Assembly (NCBI GenBank): GCA_023079485.1
Contig: CM041089.1
Coordinates: 13,841,001-13,905,000, forward strand
Direction: 5' to 3'
From: Archilochus colubris
Lineage: Eukaryota; Chordata; Aves; Apodiformes; Trochilidae
DNA: 64,000 nt
Shown: positions 44,201 through 64,000 of the stretch, piece after piece
Layout of the letters: each line of letters opens with the position of its first letter
Numbering within the stretch: position 1 is the first letter of the stretch
Translations under genes and position numbers: made by a program
The notes under the pieces: model-generated
The model's database searches: none
What the model saw: only the letters and a program-made list of their open reading frames with translations
Told to the model about the DNA's origin: nothing

Positions 44201-45238
44201 TGTTCCTCCTGAACCCCCCCCTTGCTCTGTCTCGTAGGGGTCTCGGCAGCGCTTGTCTTCCAGCAGGAGGTGCAGGCCCCCAGCACTCCCCTCCGGGTGG
44301 TGTTTGATGGAGATGCTGTGCTCTTCTCTGATGAGACAGACCAGGTTTTCCAGGAGCAGGGACTGGAGGGGGCAGTGCAGTATGAGAGGGCAATGGAGGC
44401 CGTGCCCATGGGAGAGGTAAGCAAGCCACCCTCTTTGATGTACATCCAGAGGCCCCGCACCCAGCCCGAGCATCTCCTGCCAGGGCTTTGCCATGAGCTG
44501 CAGGGAAAAAGCAAAAAGCAGAAATCCTTATAGATTCCCTTGGGATCCCAGGTGTGGGGCTGATTTGGAGTCTCACTGGAGATGGAGCTGGCCTGATAAG
44601 CGGGCAGCAGCTCCCAAATAACCGGAGTTGTGGTTATCTCCAGTGTCACCTTTTGTAGATTGGGACCTCTCGCTGTGCATGTCCCTGCAGAATTCGGAGC
44701 CAGAGGTACTGTTTGTTGTGCTGTGCCTTCCTGCTCACTTTGGGATTAGGATGATCACCACAATGCTCACCTCCCTCCTGAGCATCCCAGTGCACAGCAC
44801 CAGCCACAGCACTGCCCATTCCCGCACCAGACGGGTGTCCGGGTGCTAAGAAACCTTGGAAGTGGAACAAAGTGCCTCCTAGAGGCAGAGATGCCTCTTT
44901 TCCACCTGCTCTCAAGTGTCTCCTTGTGCTTCCAGGGTCCTTTGAAGGCTTTTGCCATGCACCTTGGGAAGATGTGCAAGAAGTTCAGCCAGGAAGAATC
45001 CCCCATCCGCACCTACCTGGTGACCGCCCGCAGTGGCCGGGACATGGGCATCAGAGCCATCAAGACCCTCAGGGAGTGGGGTCTGGCCATTGATGAGGCT
45101 TTCTTCATGGATGGGGCTCCCAAGGGTCCCATCCTCGCCCAAATCCAGCCCCACATTTTCTTTGATGATGGCCTTCATAACATCCAGGGGGCTCAGGACG
45201 TGGGTGTCCCCTCTGCCTGGGTCCCTTCCTGCTGCTGA
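41253..45238 (+). CDS. Cytosolic 5'-nucleotidase 1A/1B-like protein (complete coding region, 6 coding exons)
   Basis: Cytosolic 5'-nucleotidase I hydrolyses AMP to adenosine in the cytoplasm. Exons are 41253-41297, 41986-42153, 42517-42646, 43103-43225, 44238-44416 and 44936-45238. They total 948 nt, or 315 residues, all in phase with GT-AG borders. The HAD-like active-site pieces are present: [11 protein letters not shown] with Asp179 and Asp181, RTYLVTARS near 240-248, the APKGP segment, and FFDD at 290-293. The protein is shorter than human NT5C1A (368 residues as I recall), with a reduced N-terminus and C-terminus. Overall similarity looks moderate, and the human TGGNSP segment is replaced by SDEDST. 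It therefore looks like a separate paralogue rather than NT5C1A or NT5C1B, which map elsewhere in human. The start is the first ATG in exon 2, in a good context (AAGATGG). Polyadenylation candidates lie at 45501 and 46420. Confidence 0.88.
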
Positions 45239-45500
45239 TGGGCTCAGAGCAGCACAGGGGACTGGGCCACTTAAAGGCAAAGCCCTCTGGTGGGGTGGGA
45301 TTTCCAGCAAGCCTCAGGGAAAGGGGGCAAGAGTATTGCATGAGAGTACAGACTACCAGGCAAGACTTGATGCTCATTTCTGCTCCTGACATGAGGTTCC
45401 TTAGGATAAAGCAAAGCAGTGCTGTTACTCCAGGAGGGAACACCTTTGCTGTGACTGAGGATCACCACCTACATCCACTGGGACAGCTTTTCTTCAGAGA

Positions 45501-45506
45501 AATAAA
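45501..45506 (+). terminator. Candidate polyadenylation signal, NT5C1-like gene
   Basis: AATAAA 263 nt after the stop codon. A second AATAAA at 46420-46425 would give a longer 3' UTR. Confidence 0.45.
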
Positions 45507-46419
45507 TGAAGCTATTGCCCCCCACGTGAGCTACAGAAAGTGTGAAACCAAGCACTTAAACACCCTGGCTTTGGCTCTGCTCAGGCAATCTCCAAGATAC
45601 ATCCCCAGGAATGTGGGAATGCCCAAAGGAAGCCCTCAAGACCCTACCTCAGCAGACACCCTCAGCTTGGTTTCCTGAGGAGGCCTTCGGGCAGCTCCAG
45701 CCAAACTCAGCAGAGCAAGGGAGACTTCAAAGCTGTAAAAAAACTTTAGATTTTTTTTTAGAAACGGGTGCCCAGGTTGAAGATAGAAAGCTGTTCCCCC
45801 CTTACAGGAAAGATAACAGCACAAGGCACCTTCCCTTAGGCAAGCAGGCTTCTCACAGAGTGCCCACAGGAGACCCTGACCTGTAGGACATTCAGCTCTT
45901 GGAGTTGCAGGAGATGGGCCAAGGAGAAGGCTGCAATCCAGGTCTGATGTCCCTTCAGGAGACAGAGCTTCCATGGATGTCCCACCAGGAGGGCACTGGA
46001 GCTGGGCTGCCTACAGCACAAGCAACTCTCCTCTGGCTACTGTGACTCTGCTCCTGGTTTTCTTAGGGAGCAAGCACTCCCTCAGGATTCACTGGGAGGT
46101 TTCTTTCCCCAAGGCTGGGGGTGAGTGGTTGCCACTAGAGGCCACTGTGCTCCCCAAAGAGCACCCCAAAGCCCTGGCACCTTCCCAGAACAGCCTCATA
46201 AAAAAAAAACAAAAAAAAACACCTTCAAATGATCTGCTCAGGGCAGTGCCTGCTGGGGTGCAGTGGGACTGTGGACAGAGGAGGAGAAGATGATGGTGGC
46301 CTTCTGTTTTTTAATCTCAGTGTGACCAAAAAGTGGTTGTTGGTTGTTTGGTTTTTTTTTTAAAAGGCTTCACAAGTGTTACTTTCAATAATGCTTTTCT
46401 TCCTCCCAGTAAATTAAAA

Positions 46420-46425
46420 AATAAA
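46420..46425 (+). terminator. Alternative distal polyadenylation signal, NT5C1-like gene
   Basis: AATAAA inside 'aaattaaaaaataaatgag', 1.18 kb after the stop codon. Choice between this and the proximal signal needs transcript ends. Confidence 0.35.
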
Positions 46426-49105
46426 TGAGCATCCCTGTGTCAGCATTTGGCCCTCAGACCCACACTCAGCAGCACAGGAAGAAGGTTGGGATTACTCAGT
46501 GCTCCTTTATGGACATTCAGTTATTTTCTCTGTTCTTGTGCTTCAAGATGGGTTAAATACACAAGGAACCTTCAGTGGGCTTTGGATTAAAGCTTTGAGT
46601 ATCTTCTTGTACCCATGTCCCCAAGCTCACTCTCACCTCCTGGGTTCCCTGGGCTTGGGGACTCTCCACATCTTACCCTAGCAGGGGAAGCTGCTGTCCC
46701 CCTGTGCCACCATCACAGGTCCTGTCCCTGCCACCCTGGGGAGGGCAGGCATGGCTGTGTGCAGGGCTTTGGTAGGAAGCCACCTCCAACAAAGCCCAGC
46801 AGGGTTTTGGCACTGGCAATCTGGCCCCTGGCCCATTTGCTCCATCCAGAAACTGAAATTAGATGTCTGGAGGTAGCAACATCATCAGCTACTCATTGTT
46901 TGTTAATAATGCTAAGCACCCATCAGGCTCCATCACTGAGCAAACATTAATTAGGGGATGCTCCAAACAGCCCTGGTGAGCAGGTACTGCTGTTCTGTCC
47001 CACTTTTATGCAGGTCAGCTCCTGGGAGGCTCAGCATGGGGATCCAGGTCCCCATCTCCAGCCCCACTCACCATCCACAGGCAGCTGCTTCAGTGGCAGC
47101 TGCTGGTGGGGACATGGACCTGGTGGCAGTGATGGTCCCAGACATCCCCCTCTGCAAAAGCTCCCTTTTGCTGATGTCTGGACCACAGTGGCAGGAGCCC
47201 TAGGCCAGGGGAAATGAGCTGAGTCAAGGGTGATGGGGACAGAGCCATGTGAGCCATTGCAGGGCACGAGTTGCTGAGGTAAGGGGAAGGCACCACGTGC
47301 CTTCTTCCAGCACCATCAGCATGGCAGGGGATGACATGGTGAAATATGCCCAAAATGGGGAAAAAGGGAAGGAAGCTTAGGTTTTGTGAGGTTGCATCAT
47401 ATGGGGCCAAGTGCAACTTCTTTAGGCCATGGCTTAGAGGTGTAGCATCAAAACCTGCCCTTTTCTGCCCTGCTCTGAAGATGGAGCATCAAAAACATCC
47501 TCTGGCAAGGGCTGCTGCAGCTCCACACCCTGCTGCAAGGACAAACTTGTTTCTGTCTTAAAGACATCTGGAATAAGTTCATTAATACTTAGGGTCTTCC
47601 TTGGGTCTTGGCTTTCTGGGGCATTTTAATTTCCCTCCCTTGAGGGGTTGCTGGTGTCCAGGGGTTTTTTTGCTGCTGCTGGGGCTGGTTGTGGGATGCT
47701 GCTTTGATATTCAGCTCAGGGCTTAGGGGCCAGGGCAAAGCAGGAGCAGTTCACACCACCATAGCACCCACAGGGTGGGCCCTGCTGGGTTTCACTCAAT
47801 TCCACCCTGAGAAAAGAAATAAAGGGGACTCCAAGAATTCTGGCTATTGCTTTCCAGCAACCCCACAGCCATCCCAACCAAAGCTTTCTGCTGTCAGGGT
47901 CACATCCCCCCCTGCTTGATGGTGACCCACCACTGCATGGGACACCCCCAGGGCACCTTCTTGATGTGGGGAGGGAGGTGGGTGATGCCTCTGGTCCCCT
48001 CAGCTGCAGGCAGCTCCTCCCCCCAGCTCAGCTCTTGCTGGTGGTGCTGAACAGGGAGCTCTTGTTTCAGGGGGGGAGTGTGTGACCCCCAGGGATTGGA
48101 GCCTTTGCCTGGCTGGCCCTGAGGAGTTTTACAGGAGACCTTTGCCCGGGAGTATGCCCTTAATCCCCTGCTTACTGCACCAGTGCATTTAGTGTTGCAA
48201 AGTTAAAAAAAATAAATAAATAAAATAAGCAACTTAGGGCTACGAGAGAGAAAGGGATTCTTTATGAAACAGTGGTGCTGCAGGGAAGGAAGACTGGCAG
48301 GTATTTAGCTGCTAACAGACACCTGCATTGGCAGTGTCCAAGCAGTTCAGCTTTATTGGCTCCTGGCTGCAGCAGGAGAGGGTGATGGAGACTGCAGGAT
48401 CCAGGTGCAGCTGTGGTACCCACCAGGGATGCTCCCACACCTCCCTCCACCCATAACCTACAAGGCCCTTTGACCACAAGCACAAGGCAGAGCATTTGCC
48501 ATATTTTTTTGCCATAGATTTGCCACACCAGTGACAGCTCCTTGGGAAACACTCAGGGGTTCCCAGTCAGGGAGGCTGTGACACCAATACCCCTGCTGCA
48601 AATAAATTATAAACAGGGTGTTTTGCATCCAGAAGTTCAGAGAGAGGGTATGCAAAGCTGCAGACCATGTTTGCCAAGGTCTGCCAAGGTGCTTAAACGT
48701 GGATTCCAAGATCTTAACCCAGAGCAGACACACTGGAGAATGCAAACTGCAGCAGGAAGGGGAGACAGTGCCTAGGAATAAATAGGTGGGAATGATGAGA
48801 TTTTATGGGTTTACTCACACAGCAACACCTCCTCCAGGAGCTTGGGATTGATTCATCAAAGAGGAGCTGGGTGCTTGCTCCTGCTCCAAGGACACACATT
48901 GAAATTTTAGGCTGATCTTTGGGTTGCCATGGGGTGCTGACCCTCATCTTTCTGAGCCCACCTTCCTTCCAGGACCGAAAGGCTGAGTTGCTTGGGTCAC
49001 ACAGAGCAGATGTAATTGCATAAATGATGGTTTTCTTGAGGCAGCTTTGGCTGGAAATGAAAGGAAATAATTAAACAGCATCTTTTGCTGGCAAGGAAAA
49101 CCAGG

Positions 49106-49175
49106 TGATACCCCTCCACCCCAAACTGGGCTCATGCAGCTGATACCCCCCCACCCCAAACTGGGCTCGTGCAGC
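49106..49175 (+). repeat. 35-bp tandem duplication
   Basis: TGATACCCCTCCACCCCAAA and the next 15 bases are repeated immediately with two differences. No known function. Confidence 0.9.
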
Positions 49176-50395
49176 TCCTGGGACCACAGCAGGGATTGCT
49201 CAAGTCAGGTGACAAGGTGAGTCGTGTCCCAGTGCTCCCCATCACATCCTGGCGTGGGAGGCATTGTGACTTGATGCCATCACTGCCACTTACCACCCCA
49301 TTACCCCTTGTCAGCCACCAGTCACCCTGCCTGCTGCCACCACCTGCCAGGGTTGTTGTTCCCTGCACAGGTGCCATTTCAGGCTGCTGCAAAATAACTC
49401 GGATGAGGCAAACACCACGAGATCCTTGCCCCAAGGAGCAGATGGGGCCAGGGTAAGGCAGGTCTCCTCCTCCTCCACAAGGTGGGTGCCAGGTGTGTCC
49501 CTGAGGGTGGGGGAGGATGGGCCGGGGGGTGCGGAAGGGCACGGGCAGGTGGTGTGGGGGTGGCAGGGACCTGGGCAGGGCCACAGAGCATGTGGGACAC
49601 AGGGATGGGCAGTGGCAGGGTTTGGCAGCAGCCAGCTGATGCACAGCAGTGGATGAGTAAACCCCAGTGAAGCCACCAGTGCCATGTGCTGCACAAAACC
49701 TTTTGGGGGGGGGGGGTTTACTAACAGGAGAAAAGGCTGGGAGAGCAGAAGATGATGGAGAAGGACCACTAGGCCAAAAGTATCCCGTGCTCAGACTGCT
49801 GCAGACATCCCTAAGGGCCTGGAGCTACATTCAGGGCTCCTGCCCATGGTGACAGCCACCTGTGTCACCTGGCCAGTGGCTGCCACTGAGCTCAGGGTGT
49901 GCAGCATGAGAGACACCCAGGGAACATTCACCACCCAGCTTAAGCCTTTTGCAACTTCACTTAGCATCACCCCAAGGTCACTGCAGCCCATGGTGGCTGC
50001 TGGCCAGCTCTGCCTCCAAACCAGCCCCAGCCAGTTGGCACCACCACCAAACCAAGCATTGCCACCACCCGTGATGCCCAGGACATCACACCCAGCACCC
50101 ACAGCACCGGGGCAGGATGGGCAGAGCCTGGATTCCTTCTTTTGCCATGCTCAGTACAACCCCTCCCCTGCTCCCGGGTTTCCCATCAGCCAGAGCTGCC
50201 ACCAAAGCACCTTCGGGTCGGGTTTTGTGGGTGTCTCCCAGAAAAAAAAAAAAAAAGAAAAGAAAAAAAAAGGGTGTAATTTGGGACGAGCCAGCACAAC
50301 TGGAAAATGCACCCTCACCCTGCAAACTGTACCTGGATTTAGGAAATGCCACTGGGTGTGGCTGAGGTCCTGGCACCTCGCCGGGAAAAACTTAC

Positions 50396-50550
50396 CAGGG
50401 CTTTGCTCGGGGGCTGGGGGCCGGTGAATCAGGATCTGCTCAGGAGCTGCATCCAACAGCTTCACCCCGGCACCGGGAATCAGGGTGTTTGCAAGCGGAC
50501 CTGCCGGGGCTTGTGTGCCCGGAGGCTCTGCTCTGCTCTGCTCAGACCGA
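50396..50550 (-). other. Possible exon of an unidentified minus-strand transcript
   Basis: On the minus strand a GC-rich block with several CpGs ends CAAAGCCCTG|gtaagttttt, a strong donor, with an open frame reading KLLDAAPEQILIHRPPAPEQ just before it. I found no acceptor partner and recognise no protein. It may be a first exon, a lncRNA exon or chance. Confidence 0.25.
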
Positions 50551-52821
50551 GGAAGAGTTTTCTCTCTTTTCCTTTAGGAACCAGCTGCAAAATCTCCAGT
50601 GCATTTTGCTGAACGTGGGGATGTTCATCCCCACAGCTTTGCTTTGAACAGCTCTAAAAATAATCAGTGTTTCTGAATTGGAGCTTTCCTCCCCCTTTAG
50701 GTTGGTTGCAGTTTGGGTTGGGCTACTGCTGTGATACATGAATGACAGAAAAATAATAAAAATTAAAAAAAAAACCACAAGATCTTGGGGAAAAGGGTAA
50801 AGGCAAATGTAGAGTAAAATGGAAGCAGAAAGAGGCTGCTGTAGCATCCCTGGCAGTGCTGCAGGTGGGAAGCTGCAAGACTCCCCCAGCAAACAAAGTG
50901 CCTGAAACTCCAGTGGTGTCAGGTCCCTTCCACGTGGGGAGGGCAGGTGGCACATCCTGGTGTCCCCAGAAAGTGGGTGATGCCAGTCTGCCAGGGCTGG
51001 GACTGGGGTGCACCTTCCCTGGGGGGGAGCTGCTCAGGCTGAGTCATTTGCCCCCACACACACACCTTGGGAATTCTCTCCAGCAGGGATGGAGGTTGCG
51101 AAAGTGCAGCCCGCTCCCAGGGGAGCGTCACCCCACACCCACTGCCTGGCTGCCAGGGACAGCACCCCAGCTCACCCTCTGGGGACATGGGGATGTGGTT
51201 GGCTGGGGAGACAGACCAGCAAGGAAAGGTGTCAAAAATAGGAGTGAGGAGAGACAGGACCTTCGGCTGTCTCTCACACACCGTGGCCTCCTCCTCCAGA
51301 TGCTTTACCAACAGCACTCTCAGGGTCTTGCTCCACAAAGAGGAAAAAAAAAAAATGTGTAAAAACCTCTGAGCCTGGGCTCTTGCCCATCTATCTTTTG
51401 AAGATAACACGGTGAAACTCTCACAGCCCCAGACTGTAACTACCCAGACATGCTCTCAGCTCCTGGTTAAACACCGCTGCACCTTTCAAGGTCTAGACAT
51501 CAGGGCAAACATCCCACAGATGTGCTGAGGGAGCCAGAATGCAGAAATCCTGGGTCCTTGCTGTGGCCACCACTCTCCCAGCACACAGGCACAGCAGTCA
51601 GCCCCAAACCCACTCCAGCAAGTGCTGGAGTAGAATTAAACACCCTGGGGATACATCCTCCAGTCCCATCCCATTCTATGAGCACCCAAGAGGGGATCAG
51701 TATTGTAACATTCCCTGCCCTGTCCTCCCTTTTTCCCAATAAAACAGCTGGGAAGTGTCTGAGCTCACTGGTGTGGTGGATGCAGAAGTCACTTCAGAGA
51801 AGCCCATCTGAAAGCAGCAGCCATTGGGATGGCAGCAGCTCCAGATGCAGACACAAGGAGTGTTTACAACACCTTTGCTAACAGCATAGTTTGCCCTCAA
51901 TCCCTTGGAATTAAAAAAATAAAATAAAGCAAAAAACCAGACATAGACAGGGTCTGGACTGCTTGGCCCTGTTTGAAAGCCTTTGTTCTGCAGTGCAGGA
52001 TGGTGTGGGACCAGCACGGGATGCTGTCTTTATACCCTCACCACCCCATCTTTGCACCCTAGAGCCCATTCCAGCCTCCCAGTGACAGACTGGACAGACT
52101 GGAAACACTGATGGAGGAGCTGCCATAGGTGCCCCAGCCCAGGGGCCAGGTGATGGTGCCTGGCAGGCTGCTTTCCTGACCACTTCAAAGAGGAGGGTTG
52201 GTACCTCACCGGCTCCACCACGGCTTTTGGGAGAGCCTGGAAGGGTGCAGAGGAGCACCAGACCTGGCGTCAGGCCTCTTATCTGCAAAGAACATTTGCC
52301 AAGGGGTTTAGAGCCCTTGGGGAGGGTGGGTTTGCTTGAGTGGGACCACAGCTGGGTTAGTTTATGTCTGACATGCTGCTCCCAGTCGTGGGCTCCCCAT
52401 TTTGGGGCTGCCATACCCAGGGGGACAAGAGGACACCCCCAAGGGCAACAGTGATGGCTCTGGGGTCAGGCTACAGACATGGGACCCACTGTGCCTTGGC
52501 CCCTTGCCTGGAAAGAGAAGTGTGGGGTTCTGCTGAGTCACAGAGTGCCTGGGGCCCACAGGGTGCTGGGTTCTGCTGACTCAGGGTCAGTGGCACTCAG
52601 CTTGACCACACACCCACAGGGCAGGAGGGAAGCAGGGCTGGCAACAAGCCTGGCCACAATAACGGGACCTGGCCAGGATCAGCCTGTGCCTCCAGCCATG
52701 GCTGCAGGAAACATCACCCAGGTCCCCAGGTGTCCCCAGGGGGAGGTGGGCAGCTTCCCTGAGACCCCCGGCTCAACCAAGGCATGGTGATGGGGACAGC
52801 TGATGGGACAGGACACAGACC

Positions 52822-53390
52822 AGGGCAGAAGTACCCCCTAAAATCCCCCAGCACATGGGGGTGGTGGGCAAAGAGCCAGGGAAGAAGCAAACCCTAAAAA
52901 CCTTCAGCACAGGAGATGGTGGGCACAGCCCCACGGCAGAAGCACCCACTAAAAACCCTCAGCACATGGGGGTGGTGGGCAGAGAGCCAGGGCAGAAGCA
53001 AACCCTAAAAAGCCTCAGCACAGGAGATGGTGGGCACAGACCCAGGGCAGAAGCACCCCCTAAAAACCCTCAGCATAAGGGAGATGGCAGGCAGAAACCC
53101 AGGGCAGAAGCACCCCCTAAAATCCCCCAGCATATGGGGGTGGTGGGCAGAGAGCAAGGACAGAAGCAAACCCTAAAAACCCTCAGCACAGGAGATGGTG
53201 GGCAGAGACCCAGGGCAGAAGCACCCCCTAAAATCCCCCAGCACATGGAGGTGGTGGGCACAGCCCCAGGGCAGAAGCACCCACTAAAAAGCCTCAGCAC
53301 AAGAGGGATGGTGGGAACAGACCCAGGGCTAAAGCACCCCCTAAAAACCCTCAGAACAGGGGGGATGGTGGGCACAGCTCCAGGACAGCA
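52822..53390 (+). repeat. Minisatellite, 55-57 bp unit, about 10 copies
   Basis: Copies are marked by CTAAAA at about 52838, 52893, 52949, 53004, 53060, 53116, 53171, 53228, 53283 and 53340. Each unit holds a GATGGTGGGCA-type segment and GGGCAGAAGCACCCCCTAAA. Copies differ by a few substitutions and 1-2 bp indels. A 182-codon open frame runs through it but is best explained by the repeat lacking stops in that frame. Confidence 0.92.
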
Positions 53391-54289
53391 GGATGCTGCA
53401 TGAGGCCATGGGAGTATAGAAGAGGCTGAAGGAGGAAGGATGGGGAGGAGATGGAAGGAGCAAGATGCCACCAACATGACTCAGCAATTTTTCCAGAAGT
53501 TGCATGACCACGAAGGAGGTGAACAAGGGGCAAGGGACAGGCACCCCACCACAAAGTCTGGGATCCCCCACCCTAGCAATGCCCTGCTGGTCCATGGGCC
53601 CCTGCTCTCCTGTCCCTAAGGGTGGGCACAGGCAGGAGGAGAAAACAAACCTAACCCTTAGGATCTGGAAGGGACACCACATGTAAATCTGACTCGGGTT
53701 TTATTTTCTATTTTTTTCCCCAGTTGGTCTCATGTCTCTCTCATCAGGGAGAAGTGAGACAGAGATGAGCTCCATCCCAAGCCACCAGGGTGTCACCTCG
53801 AAACCCTTTGTCACCCCAAGGCTATCTCAGAGCCCATCTTGGTGCACCCCATTCTCAGCCCCACACCCTGCCAGGTATCCCTCCTGCCACCAGCATCATC
53901 CCCAATGGCTGGGAGTGGGCACGATGGCATTTCAAGGGGACTTGGGGACCCCTGGAACGTCTGGCTTGGCACCCCCCAGCCCCTCTCACACAAGGTATTG
54001 ATGTGCCCACCAGGACGTGCCCACCTCCCCCAAAATAACACAGCCCGGAGCACCAAGTCCTCTTCAAACCGGGGGTGTCCCGGGGACCAGGGAGAAGAAC
54101 GGGTCCCGGGTTGCGGCCAACCCTGCAGTCACCCACCCACCCCCCCAATCCCCCCCGCCCTGGTGACAGCGGGGAAAAGCCAGAAAACCTGGAAAGAAGA
54201 GAAAAACAGCCAAGGGAAAGGAAGCTAAAGGAGAAAAAAACCAAAAAAAAACCCCTAAGAAAACAAAAAGAAAAGCGAGCACGGGGTGC
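53391..54289. other. Upstream flank of CTSD
   Basis: No gene, RNA or mobile element was recognised. The sequence becomes C-rich and CpG-rich toward the CTSD promoter. Confidence 0.6.
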
Positions 54290-54650
54290 GGGCGGACACC
54301 TCGTGATGCCGCTCCTGCTGTTTATTCCCCTTTTCCCGGAGGCTGAGTCACGGCCCCAGGCTCCGGGGGTCAGCCCTGGGGCCCCCGGGCTGGCGGGGCG
54401 GGGCGGTCCCGCCGGTCCCGCTCTGGTTCCGCCCCGGTCCGGCCCGGCCCGGCCTCACGTGACGCCGGCGGTGCAATTTTAGGCCGTCAGGTGACGGCAG
54501 AAAAGCCCCGGAGAGGCTGTGCCGCCGCGCTACAAAAACGGGAGAGGCGGAGGGGCTCCGGTGTTCGCGGCCTTCATAGGAGGCACCCACCCCCCCCCCC
54601 TTCCCGACCCACCTCCCCTCGGCCCCGCAGCAGCCACCGCCGCCATCGCC
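54290..54650 (+). promoter_or_regulatory. CTSD CpG-island promoter with two CLEAR-type E-boxes
   Basis: GC-rich, no clear TATA. TCACGTGAC (54455-54463) fits the TFEB/TFE3 lysosomal CLEAR element (GTCACGTGAC). GTCAGGTGAC (54486-54495) is a near match 22 nt further on. This fits the known control of cathepsin D as a lysosomal-network gene. The transcription start lies somewhere between the motifs and 54,600. Confidence 0.7.
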
Positions 54651-63611
<8,961 letters not shown>

Positions 63612-64000
63612 GTAGTGTTGGGTTTGGTGGCAGAGCTTAGCAGAGCATTTGTCTGCCTCTCAGTAGCACCTCTTGCCATGTGCCAGCAATTATTGGGGAA
63701 ATCTTGGCAAAGTCTCCTTGCTGGAGCAGTCAGGCCCAAATCTCCCCTGTTTACTGCTTTGGAGGAAGAAGGGAGATAGAAATGCAGCTGTTTTACTGAT
63801 ACAAAACAGGGTAGATTAGCTACCAGATTTCTTAACTGATGTAGGGACAGAGGATGTATCTGGAGGAAAAGGAAATAAAAAAAAAGCAGGGTTGTGATCA
63901 TAAGATTGCACTCTGCTGGTGCAGTCCCTGCTAGGGGCATAAACACAGCCCCAGCCTGTTCCCAAAATCCATGAGCCATGTGGCCAGCAGTGTCAAGCCC

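Larger units (their letters stand above)
46430..52820. other. Gene-poor region between the NT5C1-like gene and the minisatellite
   Basis: No coding gene could be supported. Features seen: an (AAAT)n stretch near 48207-48230, a 35-bp duplication (49106-49175), A-rich sequence near 50240-50272, and a possible minus-strand exon ending in a good donor near 50396. Several open frames of 100-190 codons lack any family motif. Confidence 0.55.

Noticed and set aside
52855..53403. Open frame of 182 codons on the plus strand
   Set aside because: It is a by-product of the minisatellite, with no start context, signal or homology that I can see.

Overview
The window looks like avian nuclear DNA. It carries many fragments of CR1, the dominant bird non-LTR retroposon, in both orientations. 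Introns are short to medium, promoters are GC-rich, and the encoded TNNI2 and CTSD proteins read like the chicken proteins from memory, including the one-piece cathepsin D loop. The species cannot be fixed from the sequence alone. The gene order matches the human 11p15.5 block CTSD-SYT8-TNNI2-LSP1, read in the opposite direction.

Layout, left to right. 1-3,280: first coding exon (minus) and part of intron 1 of LSP1, with its GC-rich promoter to about 3,900. 3,900-14,540: intergenic, with CR1 and MIR remnants. 14,540-20,230: TNNI2 (minus), complete at 183 codons, including a 7-nt exon. 22,140-28,340: a four-coding-exon gene (minus) that I reconstruct as a 403-residue dual-specificity-phosphatase-like protein. 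Its HC-x5-R motif has Leu in place of the catalytic Arg, so it is probably a pseudophosphatase. 32,458-35,221: SYT8 (minus), complete at 391 codons. 39,419-45,238: an NT5C1A-like cytosolic 5'-nucleotidase (plus), complete at 315 codons, with a TATA promoter. 45,240-54,450: a long gene-poor stretch with a 55-57 bp minisatellite. 54,455 to the end: CTSD (plus), exons 1-5, cut by the window edge.

The block mixes fast-muscle (TNNI2), leukocyte (LSP1), membrane-trafficking (SYT8) and lysosomal (CTSD) genes. I see no operon-like functional unit. TNNI2, SYT8 and LSP1 share one strand and CTSD is divergent from them, as in mammals. The nucleotidase and the phosphatase-like gene are the two extra members, sitting between CTSD and SYT8 and between SYT8 and TNNI2. 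They are the most novel content. All exon models were made by hand from splice signals, reading-frame phase and family resemblance, with no transcript evidence.
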